From: Pseudonocardia sp. T1-2H | GTDB taxonomy: Bacteria > Actinomycetota > Actinomycetes > Mycobacteriales > Pseudonocardiaceae | Assembly (NCBI RefSeq): GCF_038039215.1 | Contig: NZ_JBBPCL010000001.1 | Span: forward strand, 5,394,001 to 5,458,000 | Direction: 5' to 3' | Length of the DNA: 64,000 nucleotides | The notes under the pieces: model-generated | Told to the model about the DNA's origin: nothing | Databases searched by the model: none | What the model saw: only the letters and a program-made list of their open reading frames with translations | Shown: positions 23,524 through 33,869 of the stretch, piece after piece | Layout: every line of letters starts with the position of its first letter | Numbering within the stretch: the first letter of the stretch is position 1 | Translations under genes and position numbers: made by a program

Positions 23524-26500
23524 TCAGGCCGAACGGGCCGCCGAGACGTCCTCCTCGGCGACCTCCGCGGCGGGTTCCAGTTCACCGGCCCGCCAGAGCG
23601 CGGCATATCGCCCTCCGGCCGCGACGAGCTCGGCGTGCGGCCCCTCCTCGACGATCCGTCCGCCGTCCAGCACGACGATCCGGTCCGAGCGCGCGGCCGT
23701 CGCCAGCCGGTGCGCGACGACGAACGACGTGCGCTTCGACGTCAGCCGGTCCCCTGCCTCGAGCACGGCGGCCTCGGTGGCGGGATCGAGCGCCGCGGTG
23801 GCCTCGTCGAAGATCAGCAGATCCGGGTCCACGAGCTCGGCCCGGGCCAGCGCGATGAGCTGGCGCTGCCCCGCCGACAGCCCCTGGCCGCGCTCCCCGA
23901 CCCGATGGCGGAACCCGCCCGGGAGCGAGCGCACCAGGCCCAGCGCGCCGACGGCCCGGGCCGCCGACTCGATCTCCGCGGGGCTCGCGTCCGGCCGGCC
24001 GTAGGCGATGTTGGCCGCGACGTCCCCGGTGAACAGGTGCGGCTCCTGCGGCACGAACCCGAGCCGCTGCCGGTAGCGCTGCAGCGGGTAGCGCCGCACG
24101 TCCACGCCGTCGACGAGCAGTGCCCCTTCGCCGACGTCGTAGAACCGGGCGATCAGCTTGGCCATGGTGGACTTGCCCGCCCCGGTGGCGCCGACCAGCG
24201 CGACCGTCTCCCCCGCCGCGACGCGGAGCCGGACGTCGGAGAGCGCGGGCTCGTCCGTGCCCGCGTAGGTGAAGCCGACGTCCCGCAGCTCGACCTCCCC
24301 GCGCAGCCGCTCCGGCACGGCGATCTCCTCCGCGGCCGGGACCTGCGAGAGCGACGTCGGCGTGCGCAGCAGGTCCGAGATCCGGCGCAGGCCCACGCGG
24401 GCCTGCTGGTAGCCGTCGAAGACCTGGGAGAGCTGCTGCACGGGGGTGAAGAACAGGCCCAGGTAGAGCAGGAATGCCGTCAGGATCCCCGGGGTGAGCC
24501 CGCCCGAGGCGACCCGCGCCGCCCCGACGCCGAGCACCGCGGCCTGCGCGATGTCCGACATGAACGCGACGGCCGGGAAGTACCCGGCGATGTAGCGCTG
24601 CGCGCGCATCCGGGAGCGGCGGTAGGCGTCGCTGCGCTCGGAGAACGCCTCGGCGCTGCGCTCCTCGCGGACGTAGGCCTGGGCGACGCGGACCCCGGAC
24701 ACGTTCTCCTGCATGTCCGCGTTCACCACGCTGACCTTCTCCCGGGCCTCGGTGTAGGCCCGCGAGGACAGCCGGCGGAACACGACCGTCACCACGACCA
24801 GGATCGGCACCACGGCCAGCGCCACCAGGGCGAGCGCGAGGTCCGTGACCAGCAGCGCGACCGCGACCCCGCCGACCGTGAGGAGGCTGACGACGGCCTG
24901 CGCGAGCCCGGTCTGCAGGAACGTGGACAGCGCGTCGACGTCCGTGGTCATCCGGGTCATGATCCGGCCGGAGAGCTCGCGCTCGTAGTAGTCCAGCCCG
25001 AGCCGCTGCAGGTGGGCGTAGCTGCGGACCCGCAGCAGGTAGAGCAGGCTCTCCCCGGCCCGGGACGTGGTAACCGTCTGCGCGGCGACGACGAACGCGT
25101 CCGCCGCGACCACCCCGATCCCGATCAGTGCCGCGATCGCCAGCACCCGGCCGGACCCGGCGGTGATGCCGCCGTCCACCGCGTACCGCGCGATGCTGGG
25201 CAGCGCGAGCGTGGCCGTCGCATCCAGGGCCACGAACGCCATTCCGGCCGCGAGCAGCCAGCGGACCGGCCGCATCAGCCTGCCCAGCCGGAACGTCGGG
25301 TCGGGCGCGGCGGGGTCCTCCCCGCCGAGGCGGGGATCATCGGTGGCGGGAGGCAACGCGGCGACGGCCGCGAGCAGTTCCGGGGTGGCGGCGATGCCGC
25401 CGGCCATGGCCGTCACCCCGCCGCCGCCGCGGCCCGCCGGACCGCCGCCGTGCCCCGCGGCCGCGCTCCGCAGCGCGGTGTCCGAGCCGGTGTCCCGGAC
25501 CGTCCCCGGGTCCGGCCACAACGACGCGGTGACGCCGTCGACCGCCGCCTCCGGCACCACGGGCGCGACCCGTCCCGCGTCGTCCTCGGCGGTGCTCGCC
25601 GCGAGGAGCTCGCGGAACAGCGGGCTGCGGGCCCGCAGCTCCGCCTCCGTGCCGACGTCGACGACCCGGCCCTCGTCCAGCACGGCCACCCGGTCCGCGA
25701 GCGCGAGCGTGGAGCGCCGGTGCGCGACCAGCAACGTGGTGCGGCCCTGCATGAGCGTGCGCAGGGTGGCGTGGATGGCGGCCTCGGTGGTGGTGTCCAC
25801 CGCGGACGTCGCGTCGTCCAGCACGAGGACGCGGGGGTCCGTGAGCATCGCCCGGGCCAGCGCGATCCGCTGCCGCTGCCCGCCGGAGAGCGTGAGCCCG
25901 CGCTCGCCCACCTCGGTGTCGTAGCCCTTCGGCAGGGAGTCGACGAACAGGCCGATCTGCGCGGCCTCGGCCGCGGCCCGGATCTCCTCGTCGCTCGCGT
26001 CCGGTCGCCCGTACGCGATGTTCGCGCGGATCGTGTCCGAGAAGAGGAAGGCCTCCTCGAAGACGATGCCGAGCTCCTGGCGCAGGTCACGGAGCCGCAG
26101 GTCCCGCAGGTCCACGCCGCCGAGCCGGAGCGCGCCCGACTGCGGCTCGTAGAAGCGGGGCAGCAGCAGCGCGACGGTCGATTTGCCCGAGCCCGCGGTG
26201 CCGACCAGCGCGAGCGTCTCGCCCGGCTCCACCCGCAGGGACACGCCGTCGAGCACCGGTTCGCGGCTCGTGTAGCCGAAGCGCACCGCGTCGAGCTCGA
26301 CGGACAGCGGCCCGTCCGGCAGGGCCGCCGGCCGTTCCGGGTCCGTCACCTCGGGCATCGAGTCCACCAGGTCGTACACCCGCTCGACGCCCGCCCGGGC
26401 CAGCTGCGCGCTCACGACCAGCGAGCCGACCAGCCGGGCCGGCCCGACGAGCTGCGCGACGTAGGTGGTGAAGGCCAGGAACGTGCCGAGGGAGATCGAG

Positions 26501-27336
26501 CCGTTCAGCGCCATCCAGCCACCGAAGCCGATCACCGCGACCTGGCCGAGGCTCGGCAGGGCCAGCAGCATCGGGTTGAGTCGCGCGGTCATCCGGGCCG
26601 CGCGCATCCGCTCCGCGAACAGCTTCCGGGCCAGCCCCTCCAGGGTCCCGACCTCGCGGGACTCCTGCCCGAACCCCTTGACGACGCGGACGCCGGTGAC
26701 CGTCTCCTCCACCTGCTGCGCCACGTCCGCGGCCCGCTGCTGCGCCGACCAGGTGGCCGGGAACAGCGAGCGCCGGGTGCGCTGGGTGATGTACGCGGCG
26801 AGCGGCAGCATGATCAGCGAGATGACCGTGAGCAGCGGCGACAGGTAGAGCATCGCCGCCACCGACGCGACGACGAGCGCGATCGTGCCCGCCGTCAACG
26901 GGACCATCGACAGCAGCGACTGGACGAGCTGCAGGTCCGTGATCGAGCGCGAGACGACCTGGCCGGTGCGCAGCGCGTCCTGTTTCTCCCCGTCCAGGCG
27001 CTGCACGGAGGCGAACACCTGGCGGCGGAGGTCGTGCTGGACGTCCAGGGCCACCCGGCCGGCGAGGTAGCGGCGGGCGAAGGACGCGGCGAAGCGGACG
27101 ACGGCCAGCCCGAGGATCGCCAGCACGATCGGGAGCAGCACGTCCGTGACGCCGCGGACCGCGTCGTCGACCGCGACGCGGGTGAGCAGCGGGCCGAGGG
27201 CGTCCAGGCTGACGCCGAACACCGACGCCAGCAGCGCGCCGACGGTGACGCCGCGGTGGGCGAAGCAGGCGCGGGCCAGCCGTCGGATCCAGCCCGTTCC
27301 CTTCGACTGCTCGGGCGCTGAGGGGAGCGAGGACAT
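23524..27336 (-). CDS. Fused heterodimer-type ABC exporter (TMD-NBD-TMD-NBD, 1270 aa)
   Basis: Two complete exporter halves are fused: each has a six-helix membrane domain followed by an ATPase. NBD1 has Walker A GTAGSGKST (about residue 378), signature LSGGQ, Walker B VLVLDDATSAVD with Asp in place of the catalytic Glu, and FEEAFLF with Glu in place of the Q-loop Gln. NBD2 (Walker A about residue 1047) has GATGAGKST, QEPHLF, LSAGQ and LLIFDEATAALD. Site 1 (NBD1 Walker plus NBD2 signature) is therefore degenerate and site 2 is canonical, as in heterodimeric multidrug exporters. The closest well-known layout is M. tuberculosis Rv0194. A Gly-rich linker joins the halves near residue 640. The substrate is not known. 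Confidence 0.9.
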   Translation of the reverse strand: MSSLPSAPEQSKGTGWIRRLARACFAHRGVTVGALLASVFGVSLDALGPLLTRVAVDDAVRGVTDVLLPIVLAILGLAVVRFAASFARRYLAGRVALDVQHDLRRQVFASVQRLDGEKQDALRTGQVVSRSITDLQLVQSLLSMVPLTAGTIALVVASVAAMLYLSPLLTVISLIMLPLAAYITQRTRRSLFPATWSAQQRAADVAQQVEETVTGVRVVKGFGQESREVGTLEGLARKLFAERMRAARMTARLNPMLLALPSLGQVAVIGFGGWMALNGSISLGTFLAFTTYVAQLVGPARLVGSLVVSAQLARAGVERVYDLVDSMPEVTDPERPAALPDGPLSVELDAVRFGYTSREPVLDGVSLRVEPGETLALVGTAGSGKSTVALLLPRFYEPQSGALRLGGVDLRDLRLRDLRQELGIVFEEAFLFSDTIRANIAYGRPDASDEEIRAAAEAAQIGLFVDSLPKGYDTEVGERGLTLSGGQRQRIALARAMLTDPRVLVLDDATSAVDTTTEAAIHATLRTLMQGRTTLLVAHRRSTLALADRVAVLDEGRVVDVGTEAELRARSPLFRELLAASTAEDDAGRVAPVVPEAAVDGVTASLWPDPGTVRDTGSDTALRSAAAGHGGGPAGRGGGGVTAMAGGIAATPELLAAVAALPPATDDPRLGGEDPAAPDPTFRLGRLMRPVRWLLAAGMAFVALDATATLALPSIARYAVDGGITAGSGRVLAIAALIGIGVVAADAFVVAAQTVTTSRAGESLLYLLRVRSYAHLQRLGLDYYERELSGRIMTRMTTDVDALSTFLQTGLAQAVVSLLTVGGVAVALLVTDLALALVALAVVPILVVVTVVFRRLSSRAYTEAREKVSVVNADMQENVSGVRVAQAYVREERSAEAFSERSDAYRRSRMRAQRYIAGYFPAVAFMSDIAQAAVLGVGAARVASGGLTPGILTAFLLYLGLFFTPVQQLSQVFDGYQQARVGLRRISDLLRTPTSLSQVPAAEEIAVPERLRGEVELRDVGFTYAGTDEPALSDVRLRVAAGETVALVGATGAGKSTMAKLIARFYDVGEGALLVDGVDVRRYPLQRYRQRLGFVPQEPHLFTGDVAANIAYGRPDASPAEIESAARAVGALGLVRSLPGGFRHRVGERGQGLSAGQRQLIALARAELVDPDLLIFDEATAALDPATEAAVLEAGDRLTSKRTSFVVAHRLATAARSDRIVVLDGGRIVEEGPHAELVAAGGRYAALWRAGELEPAAEVAEEDVSAARSA

Positions 27337-27433
27337 CTGTGAAGGTTATGCCCGGCCGTCGACACTTTCCCCCGGCGCGGTGAGCCCGGCCACCGGCGGG
27401 AAGCCGGACGCCGGAGCGCGGGTTGGGCGGATC

Positions 27434-28267
27434 ATGAGCAACGTTCCCGGTATCACCCTGTCCGGCGGGGTCGAGATCCCGCAGCTCGGCTTCGGCGTCT
27501 TCCTCGTGCCGCCGGGTGAGACCGAGGCGTCGGTGAGCACCGCGCTGGAGATCGGCTACCGGCACATCGACACCGCCCGGATCTACGAGAACGAGGGCGA
27601 GGTCGGCGCCGCGATCGCGAGGTCCGGCGTCGCGCGCGGCGACCTCTTCGTCGCCACCAAGCTGTGGAACTCCGACCAGGGCCGGGACGCCGCCCTGAAG
27701 GCGTTCGACGCCAGCCTCGACCGGCTGGGCCTCGACTTCGTCGACCTCTACCTCATCCACTGGCCCGCGCCCGGCGCGGACCGCTACGTCGACAGCTGGC
27801 GCGCGCTGCAGGAGATCCGGGCGTCGGGCCGGGCCCGCGCGGTCGGCGTCTCCAACTTCGGGGTGCCGCACCTGCAGCGGCTGCACGACGAGACCGGCGT
27901 GACGCCCGCGATCAACCAGATCGAACTGCACCCGAACCTGCCGCAGGCCGAGCTGCGCGCCTTCCACGCCCAGCACGGCATCGTCACCGAGGCGTGGAGC
28001 CCGCTGGCCCGCGGCGGCCTGCTGGAGGACCCGGCGGTCGCGAAGCTCGCGGCGAAGCACGGGAAGACCCCGGCGCAGGTGATCCTGCGCTGGCACCTGC
28101 AGCTCGGCAACGTCGTCATCCCGAAGTCCGTGACACCGTCGCGGATCGCCGAGAACTTCGACGTCTTCGGCTTCGAGCTCGACGCCGACGACCTCGACGT
28201 GATCGACACCCTGGACAACGGCGGCCGCATCGGCCCGGACCCGGACACCATGAACGCGGGCGTCTGA
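27434..28267 (+). CDS. Aldo/keto reductase
   Basis: A 277-residue (beta/alpha)8 NADPH-dependent reductase. The catalytic tetrad is visible: Asp in RHIDTARIYENE, Tyr in the same block, Lys in LFVATKLWNSDQ and His in DLYLIHWPAPG. The cofactor end shows VVIPKSVTPSRIAENFDVF. Such enzymes reduce aldehydes and ketones such as methylglyoxal or 2,5-diketogluconate. The ATG at 27434 starts the family alignment. It is divergent from the ABC exporter with 97 bases between. Confidence 0.93.
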   Translation: MSNVPGITLSGGVEIPQLGFGVFLVPPGETEASVSTALEIGYRHIDTARIYENEGEVGAAIARSGVARGDLFVATKLWNSDQGRDAALKAFDASLDRLGLDFVDLYLIHWPAPGADRYVDSWRALQEIRASGRARAVGVSNFGVPHLQRLHDETGVTPAINQIELHPNLPQAELRAFHAQHGIVTEAWSPLARGGLLEDPAVAKLAAKHGKTPAQVILRWHLQLGNVVIPKSVTPSRIAENFDVFGFELDADDLDVIDTLDNGGRIGPDPDTMNAGV

Positions 28268-28286
28268 GACTCCGCAGCCGGAGGGC

Positions 28287-29141
28287 TCAGGTGACGTCGC
28301 GGCGGTCCCCCACCACCCAGGCCGTCGCGACGCCCGCCCCCGCCCAGAGCGCGAGGACGATCAGGCACGCCCAGCCGGGCGGCGGCGACGCCACCCCCGC
28401 CAGGCTCTCGACGGCCTGGGTGCCGTAGCGCGGGCCCGCGAGCTCGACGGCCGGGATGTCGTAGAGCGCGACGTCCGCGGCGTTCCCGGGCAGGTACGAG
28501 GTGATCCGGGCGATCGCCGGAGGGCCGGTGCCGAGGCCGGGGTCGGCCCCCGACCGCAGGATCAGCGACAGCACGTTCTCGATCGCCAGGACGTAGACGA
28601 GCAGCAGCACGACCGCGCCGGCCTGGTTCGTCACGAGCGTCCCGACGGCCACCCCGAGCACGGCCCACAAGGCGCAGACGGCGATCCCGGTGCCGATCAG
28701 CCCGAACAGCGGCCCGGGCGACGGGAACGTCGCGCTGCCCTGTCCCAACAGGCCCGCCACCAGCCCGAACGCGATGGTCCCCAGCGCGTAGACGGCGCCG
28801 ACGGCCGCGCCGACCGCGCAGCGGGCCAGCAGCACGGGGACGCGCCCGCCGGTGAGGTACGTGGTGGTGATCGTCCGGTGCCGGAACTCCCCCGTCGCCT
28901 GCACCGCCCCGTGCACGGCGGCGAACACGCTGCCGAGCGAGAGGGAGTAGGCCAGCGACGCGAGCAGGACCCCGGGCGTCTCCCCGCCCAGCCCCGAGAG
29001 CGACGAGCTGAAGACGCCGCCGAACACGTTGATCGACAGCGCCAGCAGGACGACCGGGATGAGCAGCGCCCACCACATGCGGACCGAGGTCGTCCGCCGG
29101 AGCTCGGCCCGCAGCATCCGGGACGCGACCGGCGCGGTCAT
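28287..29141 (-). CDS. ABC-2 type transporter permease
   Basis: A 284-residue protein with about six hydrophobic helices and no signal peptide. MLRAELRRTTSVRMWWALL is the typical cytoplasmic start of ABC-2 permeases, and FRHRTITTTYLTGGRVPVLL is the conserved loop seen in actinobacterial members. It pairs with the ATP-binding gene upstream (ATGA overlap at 29138-29141) to form a two-gene exporter. Confidence 0.88.
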   Translation of the reverse strand: MTAPVASRMLRAELRRTTSVRMWWALLIPVVLLALSINVFGGVFSSSLSGLGGETPGVLLASLAYSLSLGSVFAAVHGAVQATGEFRHRTITTTYLTGGRVPVLLARCAVGAAVGAVYALGTIAFGLVAGLLGQGSATFPSPGPLFGLIGTGIAVCALWAVLGVAVGTLVTNQAGAVVLLLVYVLAIENVLSLILRSGADPGLGTGPPAIARITSYLPGNAADVALYDIPAVELAGPRYGTQAVESLAGVASPPPGWACLIVLALWAGAGVATAWVVGDRRDVT

Positions 29142-30046
29142 CCGGGGACACCCCCGGTGAGCTGCAGGAACAGCTGTTCCAGATCCACCTGCTCCTCCAC
29201 CAGCCCGTACACCGCGACTCCCGCCGCCAGCGCGGTGTCCCCGACCAGCACCGCGTCCGCACCCCCCACCGCGAGCCGTCCGTCCGGCAGCGTGTCCACC
29301 TCCATCAGTCCCTTCGCGACCAGCGCCTGCGCGAGCGTCACCGGCTCCGCGCAGCGCACGAGCACCCGCCCCCGGCGGCCGCCGCCGAGCCCCGCCAGCT
29401 CGCCCTGGTACACGCACGCGCCGCGGTGGATCACCACGACCCGGTCCGCGCTCTGCCCGATCTCGGCGAGCTGGTGGCTGGACACGAGCACGCTGCGGCC
29501 GCTGCGGGCGAACCCGCGCAGGAAGTCCCGCAGCCAGGCGATGCCGGCCGGGTCCAGGCCGTTGCCCGGCTCGTCGAGGACGAGGATCCGGGGGTCGCCG
29601 AGCAGCGCGGTCGCGAGCGCGAGGCGCTGCTTCATGCCGAGGGAGTAGCCGCCGACCCGGCGGTCGGCGTCCGCGGCGAGCCCGACCAGGCCGAGCACCT
29701 CGTCGACGCGCCGGTCCGGCACGCCGATCGCGGCCGCGCAGACCAGCAGATGACGGCGCGCGGTGCGGGAGGGGTGGAAGCCCTGCGCCTCGAGCACGGC
29801 GCCGAGGACGCGGCCGGGCGAGCCGAGCGTCTCGAACGGGACGCCCTCGACGAGCGCGGTCCCGGACGTCGGCACGACCAGCCCGAGGATCATCCGCAGG
29901 GTCGTGGTCTTGCCGGAGCCGTTGGGCCCGAGGAACCCGGTGACCAGTCCCGGCTCGACGGCGAACCCGAGGTCGCGGACCGCCTCGACGGTGCCGAACC
30001 GCTTGCTCAGGCCGTCGACGGCGATCCGCCCGGAGTGGTCCTGCAC
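29138..30046 (-). CDS. ABC transporter ATP-binding protein (ABC-2 exporter type)
   Basis: A 302-residue ATPase with Walker A GPNGSGKTTTLRMILGL, signature YSLGMKQRLALATALLGDP, Walker B ILVLDEPGNGLDP and H-loop VLVSSHQLAE. The C-terminal 80 residues are the variable domain of the CcmA/NatA-like group. GTG at 30046 was chosen since it follows a GGGGGA and starts just before the first strand; longer frames extend into the divergent promoter. Together with 28287-29141 it exports an unknown compound. Confidence 0.9.
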   Translation of the reverse strand: MQDHSGRIAVDGLSKRFGTVEAVRDLGFAVEPGLVTGFLGPNGSGKTTTLRMILGLVVPTSGTALVEGVPFETLGSPGRVLGAVLEAQGFHPSRTARRHLLVCAAAIGVPDRRVDEVLGLVGLAADADRRVGGYSLGMKQRLALATALLGDPRILVLDEPGNGLDPAGIAWLRDFLRGFARSGRSVLVSSHQLAEIGQSADRVVVIHRGACVYQGELAGLGGGRRGRVLVRCAEPVTLAQALVAKGLMEVDTLPDGRLAVGGADAVLVGDTALAAGVAVYGLVEEQVDLEQLFLQLTGGVPG

Positions 30047-30218
30047 GCGTCGTTCCCCCCGATCGTCGATGCGGCTCCATCCTGCCCACCACCGCGCGAG
30101 TCGGCGCGTCCGGGGCGGCCGACCTGCCGGATTCGTCCTGTTCCGAGGGGTGTGCCGGACGCTACGATCCGCCCCGATCGTGTGGCCCCGACCACACCCC
30201 GCCGTCGAGGAGTCCCCC

Positions 30219-31776
30219 ATGACCGACGTGTCGCTGATCTCCGACCTGCTCCCCCACTGGACGGCCGCGCGGCCCGACGCCGAGGTCCTGCGGTTCGGCG
30301 ACCTCACCCGGACCTGGACGGAGCTCGACGAGCGGGTGCGCCGCCTCGCGGGCGCGCTGCGCGCCGCGGGGATCGGCCCCGGGGACCGGGTCGCGGTGCT
30401 CGACCTCAACCACCCGTCCTGCATCGAGCTGACGCTCGCGTGCGCGCGGATCGGCGCCGCCAATGCCGTCGTCAACTTCCGGCTGGCGCCGCCGGAGATC
30501 GTCTACGTGATCGACGACGCCGCGGCGCGGCTGCTCTTCGTCGGGCCCGAGTTCGCGCCGGCGGTGGAGCAGGTGCGGGAGAAGCTGGCGGCGGTCGAGC
30601 GGGTCGTGCGGGTCGGCGGCGGGGACGACGAGTTCGAGGCCTGGCTGAGCTTCCCACGAGCCGGACCCGGACCTGCACCCCGCGGCGCCGGACGACTGCG
30701 TCGTGCAGCTCTACACCTCGGGCACCACCGGCTTCCCCAAGGGCGCGATGCTGACCCACCGCGGCCTGCTCGAGCACGCCCGCAACAGCGCGGCGGAGTT
30801 CGGGATGACCGCCGACGCGTCGGTGCAGGTCGCGATGCCGCTGTTCCACGTCGGCGGCACGAGCTACGCGCTGGTCGCGCTCACCCACGGCGCGCGGATC
30901 GTGCTGCAGCGCGTCCCGGACCCCGCCGCCGTGCTGGAGGTGCTGGAGCGGGAGCGGATCACGCACACGTTCCTCGTCCCCGCGCTGATGGCGGCGATGG
31001 CCCAGGTGCCCGGCGCGGCGGACCGGGACTACTCGGCCCTGCAGGTCCTCTCCTACGGCGCGTCGCCGATGCCGCTGCCGGTGATGCGGGCGAGCCTCGC
31101 CCTGTTCCCGGGCACCCTCGCGCAGGTCTACGGGATGACGGAGGCCTGCGGCGTGGTGAGCACGCTGCCGACCGCCGACCATGAGGACCCGGCCGTCGCG
31201 CACCGGCTGGTGTCCGCCGGGACGCCCATCCACGGCGTCGAGATCGAGATCCGGGACCCCGCGAGCGGGGAGCCGGTCCCGACCGGCGAGCCCGGCGAGA
31301 TCTGGGTCCGCACCCCGCAGCTGATGAGCGGCTACTGGCGCAAGCCCGAGGCGACCGCGGCCGCCGTCACCCCGGACGGCTGGCTGCGGTCCGGCGACGG
31401 CGGGCACGTCGACGCCGACGGCTACGTCTACGTCACGGACCGGATCAAGGACATGATCATCAGCGGCGGCGAGAACATCTACCCCGCCGAGATCGAGCGG
31501 GTGCTGGCCGAGCACCCGGCCGTCGCGGACGTCGCGGTGATCGGCGTGCCGCACGAGCGGTGGGGCGAGGTGCCGAAGGCGATCGTGGTCGCGATGCCGG
31601 GCGCACAGGTGGACCGGGAGGAGATCCTGGCGTACTGCCGCGCGCAGCTCGCGTCGTTCAAGTGCCCCGCGAGCGTCGACGTGGTGGACGAGCTCCCGCG
31701 CAACCCCACCGGCAAGATCCTCAAGAAGGACCTCCGGGCGCCCTACTGGGCGGGCCGGGAGCGGACCGTCGTGTAG
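30219..31776 (+). pseudogene. Acyl-CoA synthetase (AMP-binding), single-base frame break
   Basis: The gene encodes an ANL-family ligase of about 519 residues: MTDVSLISDLLPHWTAARPD at the start, then the P-loop LYTSGTTGFPKGAMLTHRG, YGMTEACGV, YVTDRIKDMIISGGENIYP and PTGKILKKDL with the catalytic Lys. The N-terminal frame ends in EAWLS and the rest continues one frame over as HEPDPDLHPAAPDDC. One extra base in TTCCC at 30651-30655 explains this. Both halves are otherwise intact, so either a recent mutation or a sequence error is possible. It would activate fatty or aromatic acids to CoA thioesters. Confidence 0.85.
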
Positions 31777-31804
31777 GAGTTGACTCGCCGGTAACCTTCG
31801 TCGG

Positions 31805-32835
31805 ATGAAGCTCTCGACGCAGCTGCAGTACGGCGACGACCCGGTCGCGAACGCCGAGTCCGTGGTCGGCCTGGAGAAGGCCGGCCTCGACGTCGTCTGG
31901 GTCGCGGAGGCCTACAGCTACGACGCCGTCTCCCTGATGGGGTACCTCGCGGCGCGCACCGAGCGGGTCGAGATCGGCTCCGGGATCCTGCCGATCTACA
32001 GCCGGACCCCCACGCTCACCGCGATGTCCGCGGCCGGCCTGGACGCGCTGTCGAACGGCCGCGCCATCCTCGGTCTCGGCGCGTCCGGGCCGCAGGTCAT
32101 CGAGGGCTTCCACGGCGTCCCCTACGACAAGCCGATCACCCGCACCCGGGAGATCATCGACATCTGCCGCAAGGTCTGGCGCCGCGAGCGGCTGGAGCAC
32201 GACGGCCTCTACCCGATCCCGCTCCCCGAGGGCCGGGGCACCGGGCTCGGCAAGCCGCTCAAGCTGATCAACCACCCGAAGCGCGCGAACATCCCGATCT
32301 GGGTCGCGGCGCTGGGGGACAAGAACGTCGAGATGACCGCGGAGCTCGCCGAGGGCTGGCTGCCGCACGTGCTCGTCCCCGAGAAGATCCGCGACGTGTT
32401 CGGCCCGGCGCTCGACGCCGGGTTCGCGAAGCGCGCCCCGAGCTCGGCCCGCTGCAGATCACCGGCGGCGGCATCCTCGCGCTCGAGCCGGAGATGTGGG
32501 AGCCGGCGCGGCAGCTCGCCCGTGGGATGTACGCGCTGTACATCGGCGGCATGGGCGCGCGGGGCAAGAACTTCTACAACACGGTCATGCGGCGGCAGGG
32601 CTGGGCCGACGCCGCGCAGGAGGTGCAGGACCTCTATCTCGACGGGAAGAAGGAGGAGGCCGCCGCCGCGCTGCCGGACGAGTTCATCGAGAAGGCGACG
32701 CTCATCGGCGAGCCCGCGTTCGTCCGCGAGCGGATCGCCGCGCTGCAGGAGGCCGGCGTCACGCATCTGCACGTCAATGCGGTCACGGCGGACGCCCCGA
32801 AGATCTTCGGTCAGGTCAAGGAGTGGATCTCCTGA
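31805..32835 (+). pseudogene. LLM-class F420-dependent oxidoreductase, single-base frame break
   Basis: The first 210 residues read as a luciferase-like TIM barrel (LEKAGLDVVWVAEAYSYDAV, RVEIGSGILPIYSRTPTLTA, GLGASGPQVIEGFHGVPYD), typical of the F420-dependent subgroup in actinobacteria. After AGFAKR the correct reading continues one frame over (PELGPLQITGGGILALEP, then GMYALYIGGMGARGKNFYN) to VKEWIS. A missing C in the CCCC run at 32436-32439 accounts for it. It follows the acyl-CoA synthetase by 28 bases and probably forms an operon for lipid or xenobiotic acid breakdown. Confidence 0.85.
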
Positions 32836-32953
32836 GAGGTGGGCACACCCGCGGGTGATTCGCGGGGCGGGGGTGGTGTGACGGGCCGTGCCGGGCTCGT
32901 TCCACAATGTATGGGCCGACCCGTCCCGTTCACCGACCCGCGGGAGCAACCTG

Positions 32954-33733
32954 GTGCCCGTCCCGTTCGTCCGTACCGCAGACGAGCCGCTCACAGCGGA
33001 GCAGTACCGGTATATCGCTACCCACGCGTGGTGGATGGGTACGTTCGCCACCGCGGAGGCGATCCACGTCCATCTCTCGGAGCACCTGATCCAGCAGTGG
33101 ACGCCGGTGGACCGGGACGCGGACTGGCTGCTCGATCGCGAGCTCACCGGCCGCGTCACCTGGCTCGTCGGCTCCGGGGACGACGCCGTCTCCGAGGGGT
33201 TCGACCTGAACGACCACTGGCCCAGCGGTCGGTTCCGGGCGCCCTACGGGGACTTCTACGCCGAGCTCAACGAGACCTCGCCGCGCCGCCCGGCGGGTGG
33301 CTGGGCGGCACCCACCCCGGAGTTCCTCGCGCTGCTGCCGCGGGACCCGGACGCGCTGATCGCCCGCCTGCGCGAGGACGTGCCGCAGCGCACCTACACC
33401 GGCCCGTTCCGGGCGGCGGTGGACACGCTGCGCACCTGCACCGTCCCGGCGGACCTGCGCGAGGCCCTCTTCGCCGCGCTGCTGCTGCTGCCGGCGGTGA
33501 CGGTCGTCGACGAGGTGAAGGACCTCGACGGCAACCTGTGCGCCGCCCTCGTGCACGACGACGGGCCCACCCGCACCGAACTCCTCGTCGATCCCGTCGA
33601 CGGGCAGTACGCCGGCGAGCGGGACACCCTGCGCCGGGACTCCTCCTGCGGGCTGGCGACGGGCACCGTGATCGCCGAGACGGCGGTCCGGACCGCGGTC
33701 GTACCGGGCATCGGCGCGCTGCCCGTCTTCTGA
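32954..33733 (+). CDS. Conserved actinobacterial protein resembling CU044_5270 C-terminal region
   Basis: A 259-residue protein rich in Trp and Asp with [19 protein letters not shown] near the start and [20 protein letters not shown] plus [20 protein letters not shown] later. These resemble the C-terminal half of CU044_5270-like proteins, whose N-terminal membrane part is missing here. No membrane segment or catalytic motif is seen. GTG at 32954 has CGGGAG upstream; GTG 32888 is an alternative with no RBS. Function unknown. Confidence 0.5.
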   Translation: MPVPFVRTADEPLTAEQYRYIATHAWWMGTFATAEAIHVHLSEHLIQQWTPVDRDADWLLDRELTGRVTWLVGSGDDAVSEGFDLNDHWPSGRFRAPYGDFYAELNETSPRRPAGGWAAPTPEFLALLPRDPDALIARLREDVPQRTYTGPFRAAVDTLRTCTVPADLREALFAALLLLPAVTVVDEVKDLDGNLCAALVHDDGPTRTELLVDPVDGQYAGERDTLRRDSSCGLATGTVIAETAVRTAVVPGIGALPVF

Positions 33734-33869
33734 CCCGGCGTGCGCCGGGGCCCTCACCGGGGTTTGTGTGATCCCCCTGGCGCGGTACCCCGTGATCCGA
33801 CGCGGGGACTACCCTGGTCCCCGGTCGTCGGCGACCCGACACATTAGCGGAACCAAGGCGGTTGACAGC

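Noticed and set aside
23326..27321. Open frame of 1331 codons on the plus strand opposite the ABC exporter
   Set aside because: It is the antisense shadow of a clear gene, rich in Arg, Gly, His and Val/Asp, with no family motif and no RBS.
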